Origin: Candidatus Omnitrophota bacterium
GTDB lineage: Bacteria; Omnitrophota; Gorgyraeia; Velamenicoccales; JABMQK01
Reading direction: 5' to 3'
Length of the DNA stretch: 14,629 bases
Assembly: GCA_028712915.1 (NCBI GenBank)
Contig: JAQTPJ010000008.1
Span: 1-14,629, forward strand
Shown here: positions 6,838 to 14,373 of the stretch, one piece after another
Position numbering within the stretch: position 1 is the stretch's first letter
Layout: each line of letters starts with the position of its first letter
Translations under genes and position numbers: made by a program
The notes under the pieces: model-generated
Seen by the model: only the letters and a program-made list of their open reading frames with translations
Told to the model about the DNA's origin: nothing
Databases searched by the model: none

Positions 6838-7386
6838 TTATGCGGCAGCCTTTGCCACTGCCTTTCCTAGTTTCTTTCTTACGTATTCGCCGGCATAGCG
6901 TATACCTTTACCCTTGTAGGGCTCAGGAGGCCTAAACGCCCTTATTTCTGCCGCTACCTGCCCGACCTTTACCTTATCAATACCCTTTATCACTATCTGG
7001 TTTGGCTTTGGCGTCTCAACCTTAACCCCTTCCAAAGGAGTATAGAGAACCGGATGAGTAAAACCTAATTGCATATTCAAATTATTCTTCTCCATCTGCG
7101 CACGGAACCCCACGCCTATTATCTCCAGTCTCTTTTCATAACCCTGGTTGACTCCGATTATCATATTATTCACAATCGCCCTTGATGTGCCTAACATGGT
7201 TTTATCTAATTTTGTCTCGGCGACACTCTTAAATTTCAAAATGCCGTCTTTTAATTCAGCGCTTATCCTGTGGGCAAGGACAAATTCCATCTTTCCGTTC
7301 TTTCCTTCGACAGATATTCTGTTCTGCGCTATATCAACTTTTACTTCTTTGGGTACTACTATGGGCTTTTTACCTATTCTAGACAT
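6838..7386 (-). CDS. rplF: 50S ribosomal protein L6
   Basis: L6 is a two-domain 50S protein near the factor-binding site by the sarcin-ricin loop. The protein starts [15 protein letters not shown] and ends with the conserved C-terminal stretch [20 protein letters not shown] before [12 protein letters not shown]; it has 182 residues. An in-frame TTG at 7393-7395 would add three codons, but GAGGG at 7396-7400 abuts it, while the ATG at 7384-7386 has 9 nt spacing and matches the family start. The two tandem alpha/beta repeats divide near residue 83. It follows rpsH by 22 nt and precedes rplR by 4 nt. Confidence 0.98.
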   Translation of the reverse strand: MSRIGKKPIVVPKEVKVDIAQNRISVEGKNGKMEFVLAHRISAELKDGILKFKSVAETKLDKTMLGTSRAIVNNMIIGVNQGYEKRLEIIGVGFRAQMEKNNLNMQLGFTHPVLYTPLEGVKVETPKPNQIVIKGIDKVKVGQVAAEIRAFRPPEPYKGKGIRYAGEYVRKKLGKAVAKAAA

Positions 7387-7408
7387 ATCAATCAACCCTC
7401 AAATTAAA

Positions 7409-7807
7409 TTACCAGACATAACAAATGACTTCGCCGCCGACTTTCAATTCCCTTGCCTGATCGTCAGTAACAATTCCTTTTGATGTAGAAATTATGGCTA
7501 TACCTTTGCCGCGCAATACAGCAGGGATTTTATCTTTTTTTGCGTATATTCGAAGCCCCGACCTGGAAATCCTTTTTAAACCGCTAATCGCGCAATCCTT
7601 GTTGCTGTAATACTTTAAATATATCCTTAAAATACCCTGTTTGCCATCTTTGGAAAAACGGCAGTTTTCAATATATCTTTCCTGTTTTAATATATCCGCT
7701 ATGGCTCTTATGGTATTTGTGGACGGGACATCTATACTTTCAAGCCTTGCCTTGCAGCCATTGCGAATCAATGTCAGCATATTGGAAATAGAATCGTTTA
7801 AGCTCAT
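7409..7807 (-). CDS. rpsH: 30S ribosomal protein S8
   Basis: S8 binds 16S rRNA helix 21 early in 30S assembly; in E. coli it also represses the spc operon by binding near rplE. The 132-residue protein begins MSLNDSISNMLTLIRNGCKA, has the RISRSGLRIYAKKDKIPAVL block with the GKGIAIISTSKGI signature, and ends EVICYVW as is typical. AGAGG lies 7 nt before the ATG. It follows rpsN by 16 nt. No S8-target-like structure was identified around rplX-rplE by eye. Confidence 0.98.
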   Translation of the reverse strand: MSLNDSISNMLTLIRNGCKARLESIDVPSTNTIRAIADILKQERYIENCRFSKDGKQGILRIYLKYYSNKDCAISGLKRISRSGLRIYAKKDKIPAVLRGKGIAIISTSKGIVTDDQARELKVGGEVICYVW

Positions 7808-7823
7808 ATTTTAACCTCTTATA

Positions 7824-8009
7824 TTACCAGCTTGCTTTTTTAACGCCAGGTATTTCGCCTTTCCAGGCAAGTTCCCTAAAACAAATCCTGCACAGATGGA
7901 ACCTTCGATAGAAAGCTCTCGACCTGCCGCAAATCTGGCAGCGGTTGTGTTTCCTCGTCGAGAATTTAGGCGTTCTTTTCCAGCGTTCTATTTGGGAAGT
8001 CTTTGCCAT
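7824..8009 (-). CDS. rpsN: 30S ribosomal protein S14, zinc (type Z) form
   Basis: S14 is part of the 30S head near S3 and S10. At 61 residues this is the short zinc form, with cysteines C24, C27, C40 and C43 in NRCQICGR and HLCRICFRE; the longer, cysteine-free form has about 100 residues. The rest ([24 protein letters not shown]) is textbook. AGGAG lies 6 nt before the ATG, within the last codons of rplE, and the gap to rplE is 2 nt. The position between rplE and rpsH is standard. Confidence 0.98.
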   Translation of the reverse strand: MAKTSQIERWKRTPKFSTRKHNRCQICGRSRAFYRRFHLCRICFRELAWKGEIPGVKKASW

Positions 8010-8011
8010 TA

Positions 8012-8554
8012 TTAACTCCTAAAAGGGAAACCAAGAAGCCTAAGCAGCTCCTGCGCTTCTTTCTTTGATTTTGCATTAGTGGCTATTGTGATATTCATGC
8101 CCTGCACGCGCGAAATCCTGTCTATTTCTAATTCGGGGAAGATTGTCTGTTCTGAGACACCCATAGAATAATTTCCGTCGTTATCAAAAGAAGTATCCGG
8201 AAAACCCTTAAAATCCCTAATCCTGGGTAATGCCACATTCAATAATCTATCCAGAAATTCATACATTCTATTCTTTCTCAGGGTAACCTTGCAACCCACA
8301 GGTTCGCCCTTCCTGATCTTAAAATTTGATATGGCTGTTTTCGCCCTGCATATTACCGGCTTTTGCCCTGTAATCATGGCCAATTCTTCCATGCTCTTTT
8401 CCAAAACCTTTATGTCCTGGACGCCCATTGATACGCCCATGCTTATGACTATTTTTTTTATGCGCGGCACCTGCATATCAGAACGGTAGTTCATAGACTG
8501 TTTCATCTCCGGCACAATCTCTTTTCTATATCTTTCTAAAAGACGGGGCACCAT
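8012..8554 (-). CDS. rplE: 50S ribosomal protein L5
   Basis: L5 binds 5S rRNA, forms bridge B1b with S13, and contacts P-site tRNA. The 180-residue protein begins [19 protein letters not shown]. It has the [13 protein letters not shown] strand, the [20 protein letters not shown] block, the LRDF-type segment ([11 protein letters not shown]), and ends with the usual [12 protein letters not shown] followed by RS. Length is normal. It starts 1 nt after the rplX stop, so it is very probably translated by reinitiation or coupling, and ends 2 nt before rpsN. Confidence 0.98.
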   Translation of the reverse strand: MVPRLLERYRKEIVPEMKQSMNYRSDMQVPRIKKIVISMGVSMGVQDIKVLEKSMEELAMITGQKPVICRAKTAISNFKIRKGEPVGCKVTLRKNRMYEFLDRLLNVALPRIRDFKGFPDTSFDNDGNYSMGVSEQTIFPELEIDRISRVQGMNITIATNAKSKKEAQELLRLLGFPFRS

Positions 8555-8555
8555 A

Positions 8556-8870
8556 TTATTCTATTACCTCCCCACATGATTTGCAGTTTCTTGTTTTTGA
8601 GCCATCCTTTAAATAAGAAATCTTAACGCGTACGGGTTTATTGCAACGCTTGCACACAAGCATGATATTAGATAAATGTATGGGCATTTCTTTCTGGTTA
8701 ATTCCGCCCTTCTGATCCTGTTGAGTCTTACGCATATGCTTTTTGACAAAATTTACACCCTCAATCAACGCCTTGTCATCGTCAGAGAATACAAAGAGGA
8801 CTTTTCCCTTTTTGCCTTTATCTTTGCCTGCAATCACTGCCACTGTATCGTTCTTTTTTATTTTTGACAT
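8556..8870 (-). CDS. rplX: 50S ribosomal protein L24 (with C-terminal zinc ribbon)
   Basis: L24 is an assembly initiator that binds the 5' domain of 23S rRNA near the exit tunnel. The 104-residue protein starts with a KOW motif (KNDTVAVIAGKDKGKKGKVL, residues 5-24) and ends with a four-cysteine segment: C73 and C76 (LVCKRC) and C96 and C99 (NCKSC). This is the probable zinc ribbon found in many, but not all, bacterial L24 proteins; E. coli L24 lacks it. AGGTGG lies 4 nt before the ATG. It follows rplN by 16 nt and precedes rplE by 1 nt. Confidence 0.98.
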   Translation of the reverse strand: MSKIKKNDTVAVIAGKDKGKKGKVLFVFSDDDKALIEGVNFVKKHMRKTQQDQKGGINQKEMPIHLSNIMLVCKRCNKPVRVKISYLKDGSKTRNCKSCGEVIE

Positions 8871-8886
8871 AAATCCACCTGAAAAA

Positions 8887-9255
8887 CTAAACTACTTCGG
8901 GAGCCAAAGAAACTATCTTCATAAAATTTTTATCCCTGAGCTCTCTTGCCACCGGGCCAAACACTCTCGTGCCGCGCGGATTGAGCTGGTTATCAATAAA
9001 AACTACCGCATTAGACTCAAATTTAACACATGTGCCGTTAGGCCGTTTCAAAGGGCTCCTCATACGCACAATTACAGCCTTGGCAACCTCGCCTTTTTTG
9101 ACAATCGCATCGGGATTGGAATCTTTTATATTGACCGTGATGATATCCCCTATGGTAGCGCAGAGTTTGCCTTTACGGCCAATAACCCCGATACAGCTTG
9201 CCCTTTTTGCTCCGGTGTTATCCGCTATGTCTAATATGGTACGTAAATAAATCAT
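8887..9255 (-). CDS. rplN: 50S ribosomal protein L14
   Basis: L14 sits at the subunit interface, forms bridges B5/B8 with 16S rRNA and is the docking site of the silencing factor RsfS. The 122-residue protein has the family pattern: LDIADNTGAKRASCIGVIG near residues 8-26, the RRS-like RMRSPLKRPNGTCVKFESNA block, and the NPRGTRVFGPVARELRDKNF segment near the C-terminus. The usual MIQ start is MIYLRT here. A GGAG lies 11 nt before the ATG, a long spacing, and an AAGG abuts the start. It follows rpsQ by 18 nt. Confidence 0.98.
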   Translation of the reverse strand: MIYLRTILDIADNTGAKRASCIGVIGRKGKLCATIGDIITVNIKDSNPDAIVKKGEVAKAVIVRMRSPLKRPNGTCVKFESNAVVFIDNQLNPRGTRVFGPVARELRDKNFMKIVSLAPEVV

Positions 9256-9273
9256 CCTTAACTAATCTCCGAT

Positions 9274-9537
9274 TTATAAAACCGCTTTGTTCAATATTTT
9301 AACCAATCTCCAACGCTTATCTTTAGAAATAGGCCTGGTCTCTGCAATCGATACCTTATCACCAACCTTAGCTTCATTCTTCTCATCATGCGCTTTGAAT
9401 TTATTAAACTTTTTTATAGTCTTTGAATATTTATCATGCCTGACCAGCCTCTGCACCCTCACTATGATAGTCTTCTGTGCCTTGTCGCTTATGACTATGC
9501 CGACTTCTTCTTTCCTGTTAGCTCTTTTATTGTCCAT
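9274..9537 (-). CDS. rpsQ: 30S ribosomal protein S17
   Basis: S17 is an OB-fold protein that binds 16S rRNA helices 7 and 11 early in assembly. The 87-residue protein has GIVISDKAQKTIIVRVQRLV (about 13-32), HDKYSKTIKKFNKFKAHDE (about 34-52) and the strand VGDKVSIAETRPISKDKRW (about 58-76). Length matches the bacterial family. AAGG lies 9 nt before the ATG at the end of rpmC, 11 nt away. The gene is the last of the S10 section in the usual operon naming. Confidence 0.98.
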   Translation of the reverse strand: MDNKRANRKEEVGIVISDKAQKTIIVRVQRLVRHDKYSKTIKKFNKFKAHDEKNEAKVGDKVSIAETRPISKDKRWRLVKILNKAVL

Positions 9538-9548
9538 GTTTTTATGCC

Positions 9549-9749
9549 TTAAGATTTTTGCTTAAGCTCCTGCTCCCTTAAAACCGTTTTAATCCTCGCT
9601 ATGTCCTTGCGGATGCTTTGGAACATGTGTGGTTTCTCTAAATTGCCGACCCGCTTTTGATAGTTAAGTTTTAGCAACTCATCGTACAAGGCTGTCAACT
9701 TCTGCGCTAAATCTTCCTTATTTAAATTTCTTAATTCGGTTGCTTTCAT
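9549..9749 (-). CDS. rpmC: 50S ribosomal protein L29
   Basis: L29 is a small helical-hairpin protein at the polypeptide exit, close to the binding site of trigger factor and SRP. The 66-residue protein shows the expected two helices: MKATELRNLNKEDLAQKLTA running to about residue 33, then LEKPHMFQSIRKDIARIKTV to the C-terminus. It starts 4 nt after the rplP stop with no Shine-Dalgarno (the upstream bases are A-rich), so coupled translation from rplP is likely. rpsQ follows after 11 nt. Confidence 0.97.
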   Translation of the reverse strand: MKATELRNLNKEDLAQKLTALYDELLKLNYQKRVGNLEKPHMFQSIRKDIARIKTVLREQELKQKS

Positions 9750-9753
9750 TTTT

Positions 9754-10173
9754 CTAAATTATATGCCCTCTGGTTACGAATTTTGTGCGTAAAGGCAATT
9801 TAAAAGCTGCTAACCTCAAGGCTATCTTTGCTAACTCTTCGGGAACTCCGCCCAATTCAAATATTATCGCGCCTCTCTTGACTACCGCCACCCAATAGCT
9901 TAAGTCGCCTTTGCCTTTACCCTGCCTGGTTTCGGCTGGTTTTTTTGTAACGGACTTATGGGGGAAAATCCTAATCCAGAGCTTTCCTCCACCCTGAAGC
10001 TTGCGGGCAACAATTACCCTTACCGCTTCTATCTGCGTATTTTTTATCCAGCCGTTGTCTAACGACTTCAAGCCGAATTCTCCAAATGTCAATTTAGAAC
10101 CGCGCACAGCTATACCGGCACGGCTTCCCCTTTGAAACTTTCTATACTTTACTCTCTTGGGCATTAATGGCAT
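9754..10173 (-). CDS. rplP: 50S ribosomal protein L16
   Basis: L16 helps shape the A-site tRNA corridor and is needed for late 50S maturation. The 139-residue protein begins [20 protein letters not shown] and has the [20 protein letters not shown] block, [20 protein letters not shown], and [19 protein letters not shown] with the C-terminal helix [17 protein letters not shown]. Two starts are possible: ATG at 10171-10173 (GGA 7 nt upstream) or the ATG three codons later. The first is preferred because the usual L16 also has a few residues before PKR. It follows rpsC by 14 nt and precedes rpmC by 4 nt. Confidence 0.98.
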   Translation of the reverse strand: MPLMPKRVKYRKFQRGSRAGIAVRGSKLTFGEFGLKSLDNGWIKNTQIEAVRVIVARKLQGGGKLWIRIFPHKSVTKKPAETRQGKGKGDLSYWVAVVKRGAIIFELGGVPEELAKIALRLAAFKLPLRTKFVTRGHII

Positions 10174-10187
10174 ATCTTAATCCTTTT

Positions 10188-10859
10188 CTATTGCTGCTGT
10201 GTCTCTTCGCTTGAGGGCTGCGGCTTTTCCAACAAGGCATCACCTTTATACAGCCAAACCTTTACCCCGATAAGGCCGTATGTTGTCAATGCCTCCGCAA
10301 AACCATAATCTATATCTGCCCTTAGCGTCTGGAGGGGAATCTTTCCGAATTTATAATTTTCCCTCCTGGCTATTTCCGCGCCGCCCAATCTTCCGGAACA
10401 GCTAACCTTGATACCTTTTATGCCGGCAAGCCGCGACTGTTCAATTGCCCTCTTTATCGCACGCCTGAAGGCAACGCGCTTTTCCAGCTGAAATGCTATA
10501 TTCTCTGCGATCAATTGCCCATCCGTAAAAGGGTTCTTTATCTCTTTTATATCAATGGCTATTTCTTTATTGCTAGTAATATCTTTTATCTTTTCATTAA
10601 GTTTCTCAATATCCGCCCTGTGGCGCCCAATAATCACTCCGGGACGGGCTGTATAAATTTTTACGTTTACTTTATCGGCCAAACGCTCGATGACAACCCT
10701 GGAAACAGCCGCCTGTTTGAATTTTTCCTTTACATAACGGCGTATTCTATAATCTTCGTCTAAAAATTTATGAAAACTCTGCGGTTTGGCAAACCACAAA
10801 GAATTCCAGTTTTTTATAAAACCTATCCTTAAAATTAATGGTGAAACTTTTTGTCCCAC
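10188..10859 (-). CDS. rpsC: 30S ribosomal protein S3
   Basis: S3 lines the mRNA entry tunnel with S4 and S5 and contributes to the helicase activity of the 30S. The 223-residue protein has the N-terminal domain (MGQKVSPLILRIGF, about 1-14), a type II KH domain (about 40-108) and the C-terminal S3 domain with SGRLGGAEIARRE at about 155-167 and QTLRADIDYGFAEA at about 177-190. The KH signature loop reads GRHR at residues 78-81 instead of the usual GXXG; the last Gly is Arg. The start is GTG at 10857-10859, with GGAGG 4 nt upstream at 10864-10868. A short Gln-rich tail ends the protein. It lies 13 nt after rplV. Confidence 0.98.
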   Translation of the reverse strand: MGQKVSPLILRIGFIKNWNSLWFAKPQSFHKFLDEDYRIRRYVKEKFKQAAVSRVVIERLADKVNVKIYTARPGVIIGRHRADIEKLNEKIKDITSNKEIAIDIKEIKNPFTDGQLIAENIAFQLEKRVAFRRAIKRAIEQSRLAGIKGIKVSCSGRLGGAEIARRENYKFGKIPLQTLRADIDYGFAEALTTYGLIGVKVWLYKGDALLEKPQPSSEETQQQ

Positions 10860-10872
10860 TATTCCTCCGACT

Positions 10873-11217
10873 TTATCGTTTTGTTCCCGGTTTTAAATCC
10901 AATTCTATTTTAATATGAGACGTTCTCTTTAAGATTTCCATGGCCCTGCCGAAAGCAGCCGACTTATACCTCTTCCATCTGGCAGCCTCATCAGCCACAA
11001 TTTTGGAAATATATAAATCTTCCTCTTTTAATCCTTTGTTCTTGGCATTGCTTACAGCAGACTTGAGCAACTTCTCTACCACTACCCTGGGCCTTTTGTC
11101 TATATTGGCTAATATCGAAAAAGCGTCTTGCACGTCAAGGTTACGGATTAAATCAATCACCTGGCGTATCTTTCTTGCCGAACCTCTTGTAAATTTTAAT
11201 TCTGCCTTTGCAATCAT
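10873..11217 (-). CDS. rplV: 50S ribosomal protein L22
   Basis: L22 contributes the beta-hairpin that, with L4, forms the constriction of the nascent-peptide exit tunnel. The 114-residue protein has the ARKIRQVIDLIRNLDVQDAF helix near the N-terminus, the LLKSAVSNAKNKG segment, and the hairpin tip with DEAARWKRYKSAAFGRAMEI followed by LKRTSHIKIEL. The ATG at 11215-11217 has no recognisable Shine-Dalgarno in the 13-nt gap after rpsS, which is A/T-rich. Macrolide-resistance changes known in this hairpin cannot be judged here without an alignment. Confidence 0.98.
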   Translation of the reverse strand: MIAKAELKFTRGSARKIRQVIDLIRNLDVQDAFSILANIDKRPRVVVEKLLKSAVSNAKNKGLKEEDLYISKIVADEAARWKRYKSAAFGRAMEILKRTSHIKIELDLKPGTKR

Positions 11218-11230
11218 TTTTACTATAATA

Positions 11231-11518
11231 TTATGTTTTATCCGGTTCTTTCTTTGCTTTTACGCCGCCATGCTTCCTGAATATTTTCGTAGGGGCAAAC
11301 TCGCCTAATTTATGGCCTACCATATTTTCAGTAATAAATATAGGGACATGCTTCCTGCCGTCATATACGGCAATGGTATAACCTATAAAATCAGGAATTA
11401 TTGTAGAACGCCTTGACCATGTCTTAATTGGTTGCTTAACCCCACGCCTGCGCAGATTTTCTACTTTCTCCAGTAAGTGTTCGTCAACAAAAGGGCCTTT
11501 TTTTAGTGAACGTGGCAT
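11231..11518 (-). CDS. rpsS: 30S ribosomal protein S19
   Basis: S19 forms a heterodimer with S13 in the 30S head and touches A- and P-site tRNAs. The 95-residue protein begins [20 protein letters not shown] and has the family signature [20 protein letters not shown], then [20 protein letters not shown] and FAPTK, followed by a basic tail (KKEPDKT). AGAGG at 11525-11529 lies 6 nt before the ATG. It follows rplB by 14 nt. Confidence 0.98.
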   Translation of the reverse strand: MPRSLKKGPFVDEHLLEKVENLRRRGVKQPIKTWSRRSTIIPDFIGYTIAVYDGRKHVPIFITENMVGHKLGEFAPTKIFRKHGGVKAKKEPDKT

Positions 11519-11532
11519 ATTATACCTCTAAA

Positions 11533-12366
11533 TTATTTCCTGTGTTTTACTATAAATCTTTCTGAATATTTCTTCTTTTTCCTCGTCTTGTAACCCTTTG
11601 TAGGCATGCCCCAAGGCGTAACGGGATGAGGGTTGCCTTGCCCGGCTTTTCCTTCGCCGCCGCCGTGCGGATGGTCGATTGGGTTCATGGCGCTTCCCCT
11701 GACATTGGGCCTTCTGCCTAACCAGCGTGACCTGCCTGCTTTACCTAAAGATAACGCCTCATGCTCTACATTTCCGACCTGGCCTATTACCGCCCTGCAA
11801 TCAAGGTTAATCAAACGCACTTCTCCGGAAGGAATCCTCATATGGGCAAACTCGCCTTCCTTAGCCATAATCTGGGCAGAACTGCCTGCGCTACGCACTA
11901 TCTGAGCGCCGTTTCCTGCTGAAAGTTCTATGTTATGAACCGGCGTACCTAAAGGAATATACTTCAAAGGCATACAATTGCCTACTTTAATTTCCACATT
12001 GGAACCTTTGGTGCTTATAATCTCTTCTCCCACCCCTAATCCTAAAGGAGCGATAATATAACTTCTTTGCTTGTCAGGATATTCCAGCAACGCTATTCTC
12101 GAAGAACGATTAGGGTCATACTCGATTGCTATAACTTTTGCCGCAACATCCAATTTATCGCGCTTAAAATCGATAATGCGGTACATCTGTTTATGCCCGC
12201 CGCCGCGCTGCCAAGAAGTAATTCGCCCGTAGTTATTGCGCCCGCCTGTCTTTCTCAAAGGCGCGATTAAACTTTTTTCCGGATAATCTTTGGTTATCTC
12301 TGAAAAATCAGAAATCTCCGCCCAGCGTGTACCCGGTGTAATTGCTTTGAATTTTTTTATGCCCAT
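11533..12366 (-). CDS. rplB: 50S ribosomal protein L2
   Basis: L2 is one of the most conserved 50S proteins, required for subunit joining and peptidyl-transferase function. The 277-residue protein has the basic N-terminus with [12 protein letters not shown] near residues 39-50, an OB-fold-like domain to about residue 125, an SH3-like domain ([20 protein letters not shown] at about 143-162) and the C-terminal peptidyl-transferase-facing region with [18 protein letters not shown] at about 223-240. Within this, H232 probably corresponds to the functionally important His229 of E. coli L2. It lies 6 nt after rplW, with AGGT overlapping the rplW stop 4 nt before the ATG. Confidence 0.99.
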   Translation of the reverse strand: MGIKKFKAITPGTRWAEISDFSEITKDYPEKSLIAPLRKTGGRNNYGRITSWQRGGGHKQMYRIIDFKRDKLDVAAKVIAIEYDPNRSSRIALLEYPDKQRSYIIAPLGLGVGEEIISTKGSNVEIKVGNCMPLKYIPLGTPVHNIELSAGNGAQIVRSAGSSAQIMAKEGEFAHMRIPSGEVRLINLDCRAVIGQVGNVEHEALSLGKAGRSRWLGRRPNVRGSAMNPIDHPHGGGEGKAGQGNPHPVTPWGMPTKGYKTRKKKKYSERFIVKHRK

Positions 12367-12372
12367 AATTAC

Positions 12373-12648
12373 CTACTTTACGTCTATCTTCTGGCCTTCT
12401 TTTAGCGTTACGATTGCCTTCTTCCACTCGCTGACATAGCCTAATTGCTGCCTTACCCTCTTTGCCTTTCTCGGCATAATGCATGTATTGACTTTTTCTA
12501 CGTTTACTTTGTAAATATCTTCAACTGCCTTTTTAATCTGAGGCTTAGTGGCGGATTTATTTACCCAAAAGAAGAATTTTCCTTCGCCTTCCTGGATTGT
12601 GCTTTTTTCCGTATGTATTAATGTTTTTATAATGTCGGGGTATTTCAT
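12373..12648 (-). CDS. rplW: 50S ribosomal protein L23
   Basis: L23 sits at the exit-tunnel rim and is the main docking point for trigger factor and SRP. The 91-residue protein begins MKYPDIIKTLIHTEKSTIQE and has the family's KPQIKKAVEDIYKVNVEKVN helix (about 35-54) and a C-terminal WKKAIVTLKEGQKIDVK strand. The ATG overlaps the rplD stop (ATGA, 4 nt), with GGAGAGG 5 nt upstream, indicating translational coupling. The gene ends 6 nt before rplB. Confidence 0.98.
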   Translation of the reverse strand: MKYPDIIKTLIHTEKSTIQEGEGKFFFWVNKSATKPQIKKAVEDIYKVNVEKVNTCIMPRKAKRVRQQLGYVSEWKKAIVTLKEGQKIDVK

Positions 12649-13313
12649 TTAACCCTCTCCGTTAAAATACGCAAAGCATCTTTGGTGATAAGCATCTTCT
12701 CAAAACTTAAAATATCGTAGGTATTTACACTCTTGGCATCTCTTAACTGCACATTAGGAATATTCCTTGTTGCCAATCTTATATTGTCGTCCATAGAATT
12801 TATGACTACAAGTGAACCGTCTTTAATCTTTAATTTCTTGAGTATATTGACAAAAGTCTTTGTCTTACAATCAGACAAAACCAGGCTGTTTAAAACAATT
12901 ATATTATTTTCTAAAGCGCGATTGTTTATGATTGACCTTAAAGACGACTGCTTAATCTTCTTAGGCAGCGAATAACTGAAATCTCTGGGGTGCGGACCAA
13001 AAACAACCCCGCCGTGCCGCCAAAGAGGATTACGCGTGCTGCCGACTCTTGCGCGACCGGTTCCTTTCTGACGCCAGGGTTTCTTGCCTCCTCCGGAGAC
13101 ATCGCTTCTTGTCTTGGTGGAAGCCGAGCCCTGCCTTCTATTGGCTAAATAATTATGGACAGCGCGGTATATGCTCGCCGTGCTTACCTTGCCGTCGAAT
13201 ATCCTGGGGCTGAGCTCTAATTTTTCTACCTCTTTGCCGGAGATATCCAAGACAGATAATACAACTGCCTTTTTTTCCTTAGCGCTATCTTTTTGTTTCT
13301 TGCTTTGCTTCAT
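12645..13313 (-). CDS. rplD: 50S ribosomal protein L4
   Basis: L4 forms the exit-tunnel constriction with L22; in E. coli free L4 also represses the S10 operon by binding its leader. The 222-residue protein has a Lys-rich N-terminal lead (about residues 1-15), the IYRAVHNYLANRRQGSASTK region followed by TRSDVSGGGKKPWRQKGTGR (the extended tunnel loop, about 48-88), and the globular domain with HPRDFSYSLPKK. AAGAGA lies just upstream of the ATG but is weak. It follows rplC by 11 nt and overlaps rplW by 4 nt. Confidence 0.98.
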   Translation of the reverse strand: MKQSKKQKDSAKEKKAVVLSVLDISGKEVEKLELSPRIFDGKVSTASIYRAVHNYLANRRQGSASTKTRSDVSGGGKKPWRQKGTGRARVGSTRNPLWRHGGVVFGPHPRDFSYSLPKKIKQSSLRSIINNRALENNIIVLNSLVLSDCKTKTFVNILKKLKIKDGSLVVINSMDDNIRLATRNIPNVQLRDAKSVNTYDILSFEKMLITKDALRILTERVK

Positions 13314-13324
13314 TATCTCTTGTT

Positions 13325-13951
13325 CTATTTCTTCTTGTTTTGTTTCTTTTTTGCCTTGCCTATTATCAAAAGCCCATTGTCAAAACCGGGGGCCTGCCCT
13401 TTTATGAGCAATAAATTATTCTGCGCGTCTACTTTAACAATTTTCAAATTCTGCACGGTAGTCCTGGCATTGCCCATATGCCCGGGAAGATGTTTTCCTT
13501 TAAAAACCCTACCCGGGGTAGTATTAGAACCTAATGAACCTATGCGGCGATGGCTCATAGAACCGTGCGCTGAATCTCCGCATTTCCAATTCCAGCGCTT
13601 CATACCGCCCTGAAATCCCTTGCCGATAGAAACTCCGACAACGTCCACAAAATCTCCGCTCTTGAATATATCGGCCTTTATTTGAGAACCCACCTGAATA
13701 TCGGAGTCTTTAGGTATGCCCCTTATTTCCCGTATTATGCGTTTAGGCGAAATATTGAGTTTCTTAAACATGCCCAATTGCGGTTTCTTGACGTCTTTTT
13801 CCTCTAAGTCTTCATAACCCAAACGGACATTTTTATCAGTAAGGCCCAAGACAACGCAAGGCCCTGCAGAAATAGCCGTGACGGGAATAGACACGCCATT
13901 CTCATCAAAAATTCTGGTCATACCAATTTTTCTACCTAAGATAGCATTCAT
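13325..13951 (-). CDS. rplC: 50S ribosomal protein L3
   Basis: L3 is a primary 23S rRNA binder whose long loop reaches the peptidyl transferase centre. The 208-residue protein begins MNAILGRKIGMTRIFDENG and has the signature GKGFQGGMKRWNWKCGDSAH followed by GSMSHRRIGSLGSNTTPGRV with FKGKHLPGHMG. The residue at the position of the methylated Gln150 of E. coli L3 (GQMG there) is His here (GHMG). The tail is Lys-rich (KAKKKQNKKK). AGAGG lies 5 nt before the ATG. It follows rpsJ by 18 nt. Confidence 0.98.
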   Translation of the reverse strand: MNAILGRKIGMTRIFDENGVSIPVTAISAGPCVVLGLTDKNVRLGYEDLEEKDVKKPQLGMFKKLNISPKRIIREIRGIPKDSDIQVGSQIKADIFKSGDFVDVVGVSIGKGFQGGMKRWNWKCGDSAHGSMSHRRIGSLGSNTTPGRVFKGKHLPGHMGNARTTVQNLKIVKVDAQNNLLLIKGQAPGFDNGLLIIGKAKKKQNKKK

Positions 13952-13969
13952 CTCAACCTCTCCTGCATA

Positions 13970-14278
13970 CTACTTTATTTCAACGTACACGCCTGCAGGC
14001 AGATTCAATTTTTTCAAGGCGTCTATAGTCTTGGCTGTAGGAGCAACTAATTCCAGAAGCCGCTTATGAGTTGCCAGCATAAATTGCTCGCGCGATTTCT
14101 TATCGATAACAGGAGAACGGTTAACCGTGTAAATTTCCTTCTTGGTTGGTAAAGGAATCGGGCCGGATACCTTTGCGCCCGTACGTTTAGCCGTCTCAGC
14201 TATCTCAGCAGCTGACTGATCGATCAGACGATGATCGTATGCCTTGAGTTTAATCCGTATTATTTGTTCTTTTGCCAT
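13970..14278 (-). CDS. rpsJ: 30S ribosomal protein S10
   Basis: S10 is part of the 30S head and, as NusE, also joins NusB and NusG in antitermination and transcription-translation coupling. The 102-residue protein has [20 protein letters not shown] near residues 6-25, [19 protein letters not shown] in the middle, and the [20 protein letters not shown] segment followed by [12 protein letters not shown]. It is the first gene after tuf, across a 95-nt gap with a strong hairpin. Only AGGG about 11 nt before the ATG serves as a possible Shine-Dalgarno, so this start may be weak or controlled by the upstream structure. Confidence 0.98.
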   Translation of the reverse strand: MAKEQIIRIKLKAYDHRLIDQSAAEIAETAKRTGAKVSGPIPLPTKKEIYTVNRSPVIDKKSREQFMLATHKRLLELVAPTAKTIDALKKLNLPAGVYVEIK

Positions 14279-14292
14279 TATTATATAACCCT

Positions 14293-14340
14293 AGCGAACA
14301 GGATGATAAACCTTACCTTAATATAAGTATCATCTTCGCT
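14293..14340 (-). promoter_or_regulatory. bulged stem-loop in the tuf-rpsJ gap
   Basis: AGCGAA at 14293-14298 pairs with TTCGCT at 14335-14340, and GATGATA at 14302-14308 pairs with TATCATC at 14328-14334, giving 13 base pairs with a 3-nt bulge (14299-14301). The 19-nt loop can close further through CTTA at 14312-14315 with TAAG at 14324-14327. It sits 14 nt upstream of the rpsJ start and is not followed by a U-run, so it is not a simple intrinsic terminator. A role as the S10-cluster leader, processing site or pause site is inference. Confidence 0.65.
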
Positions 14341-14373
14341 CTTATTTCTTACTGCTTTATTGCTTTTTGCTCT

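Noticed and set aside
7393..7395. TTG three codons upstream of the rplF ATG as the start
   Set aside because: It abuts the GAGGG site; the downstream ATG has workable spacing and the conserved MSRIGKKPI beginning.
8743..9234. 163-codon plus-strand open frame across rplX and rplN
   Set aside because: It lies antisense to two certain ribosomal protein genes, has no recognisable domain, and its composition follows the opposite strand.
14280..14285. TATAAT-like -10 box on the minus strand just before rpsJ
   Set aside because: It lies within 7 nt of the start codon, and there is no -35 match at the right distance (the bases there are TATCAT in the hairpin arm).
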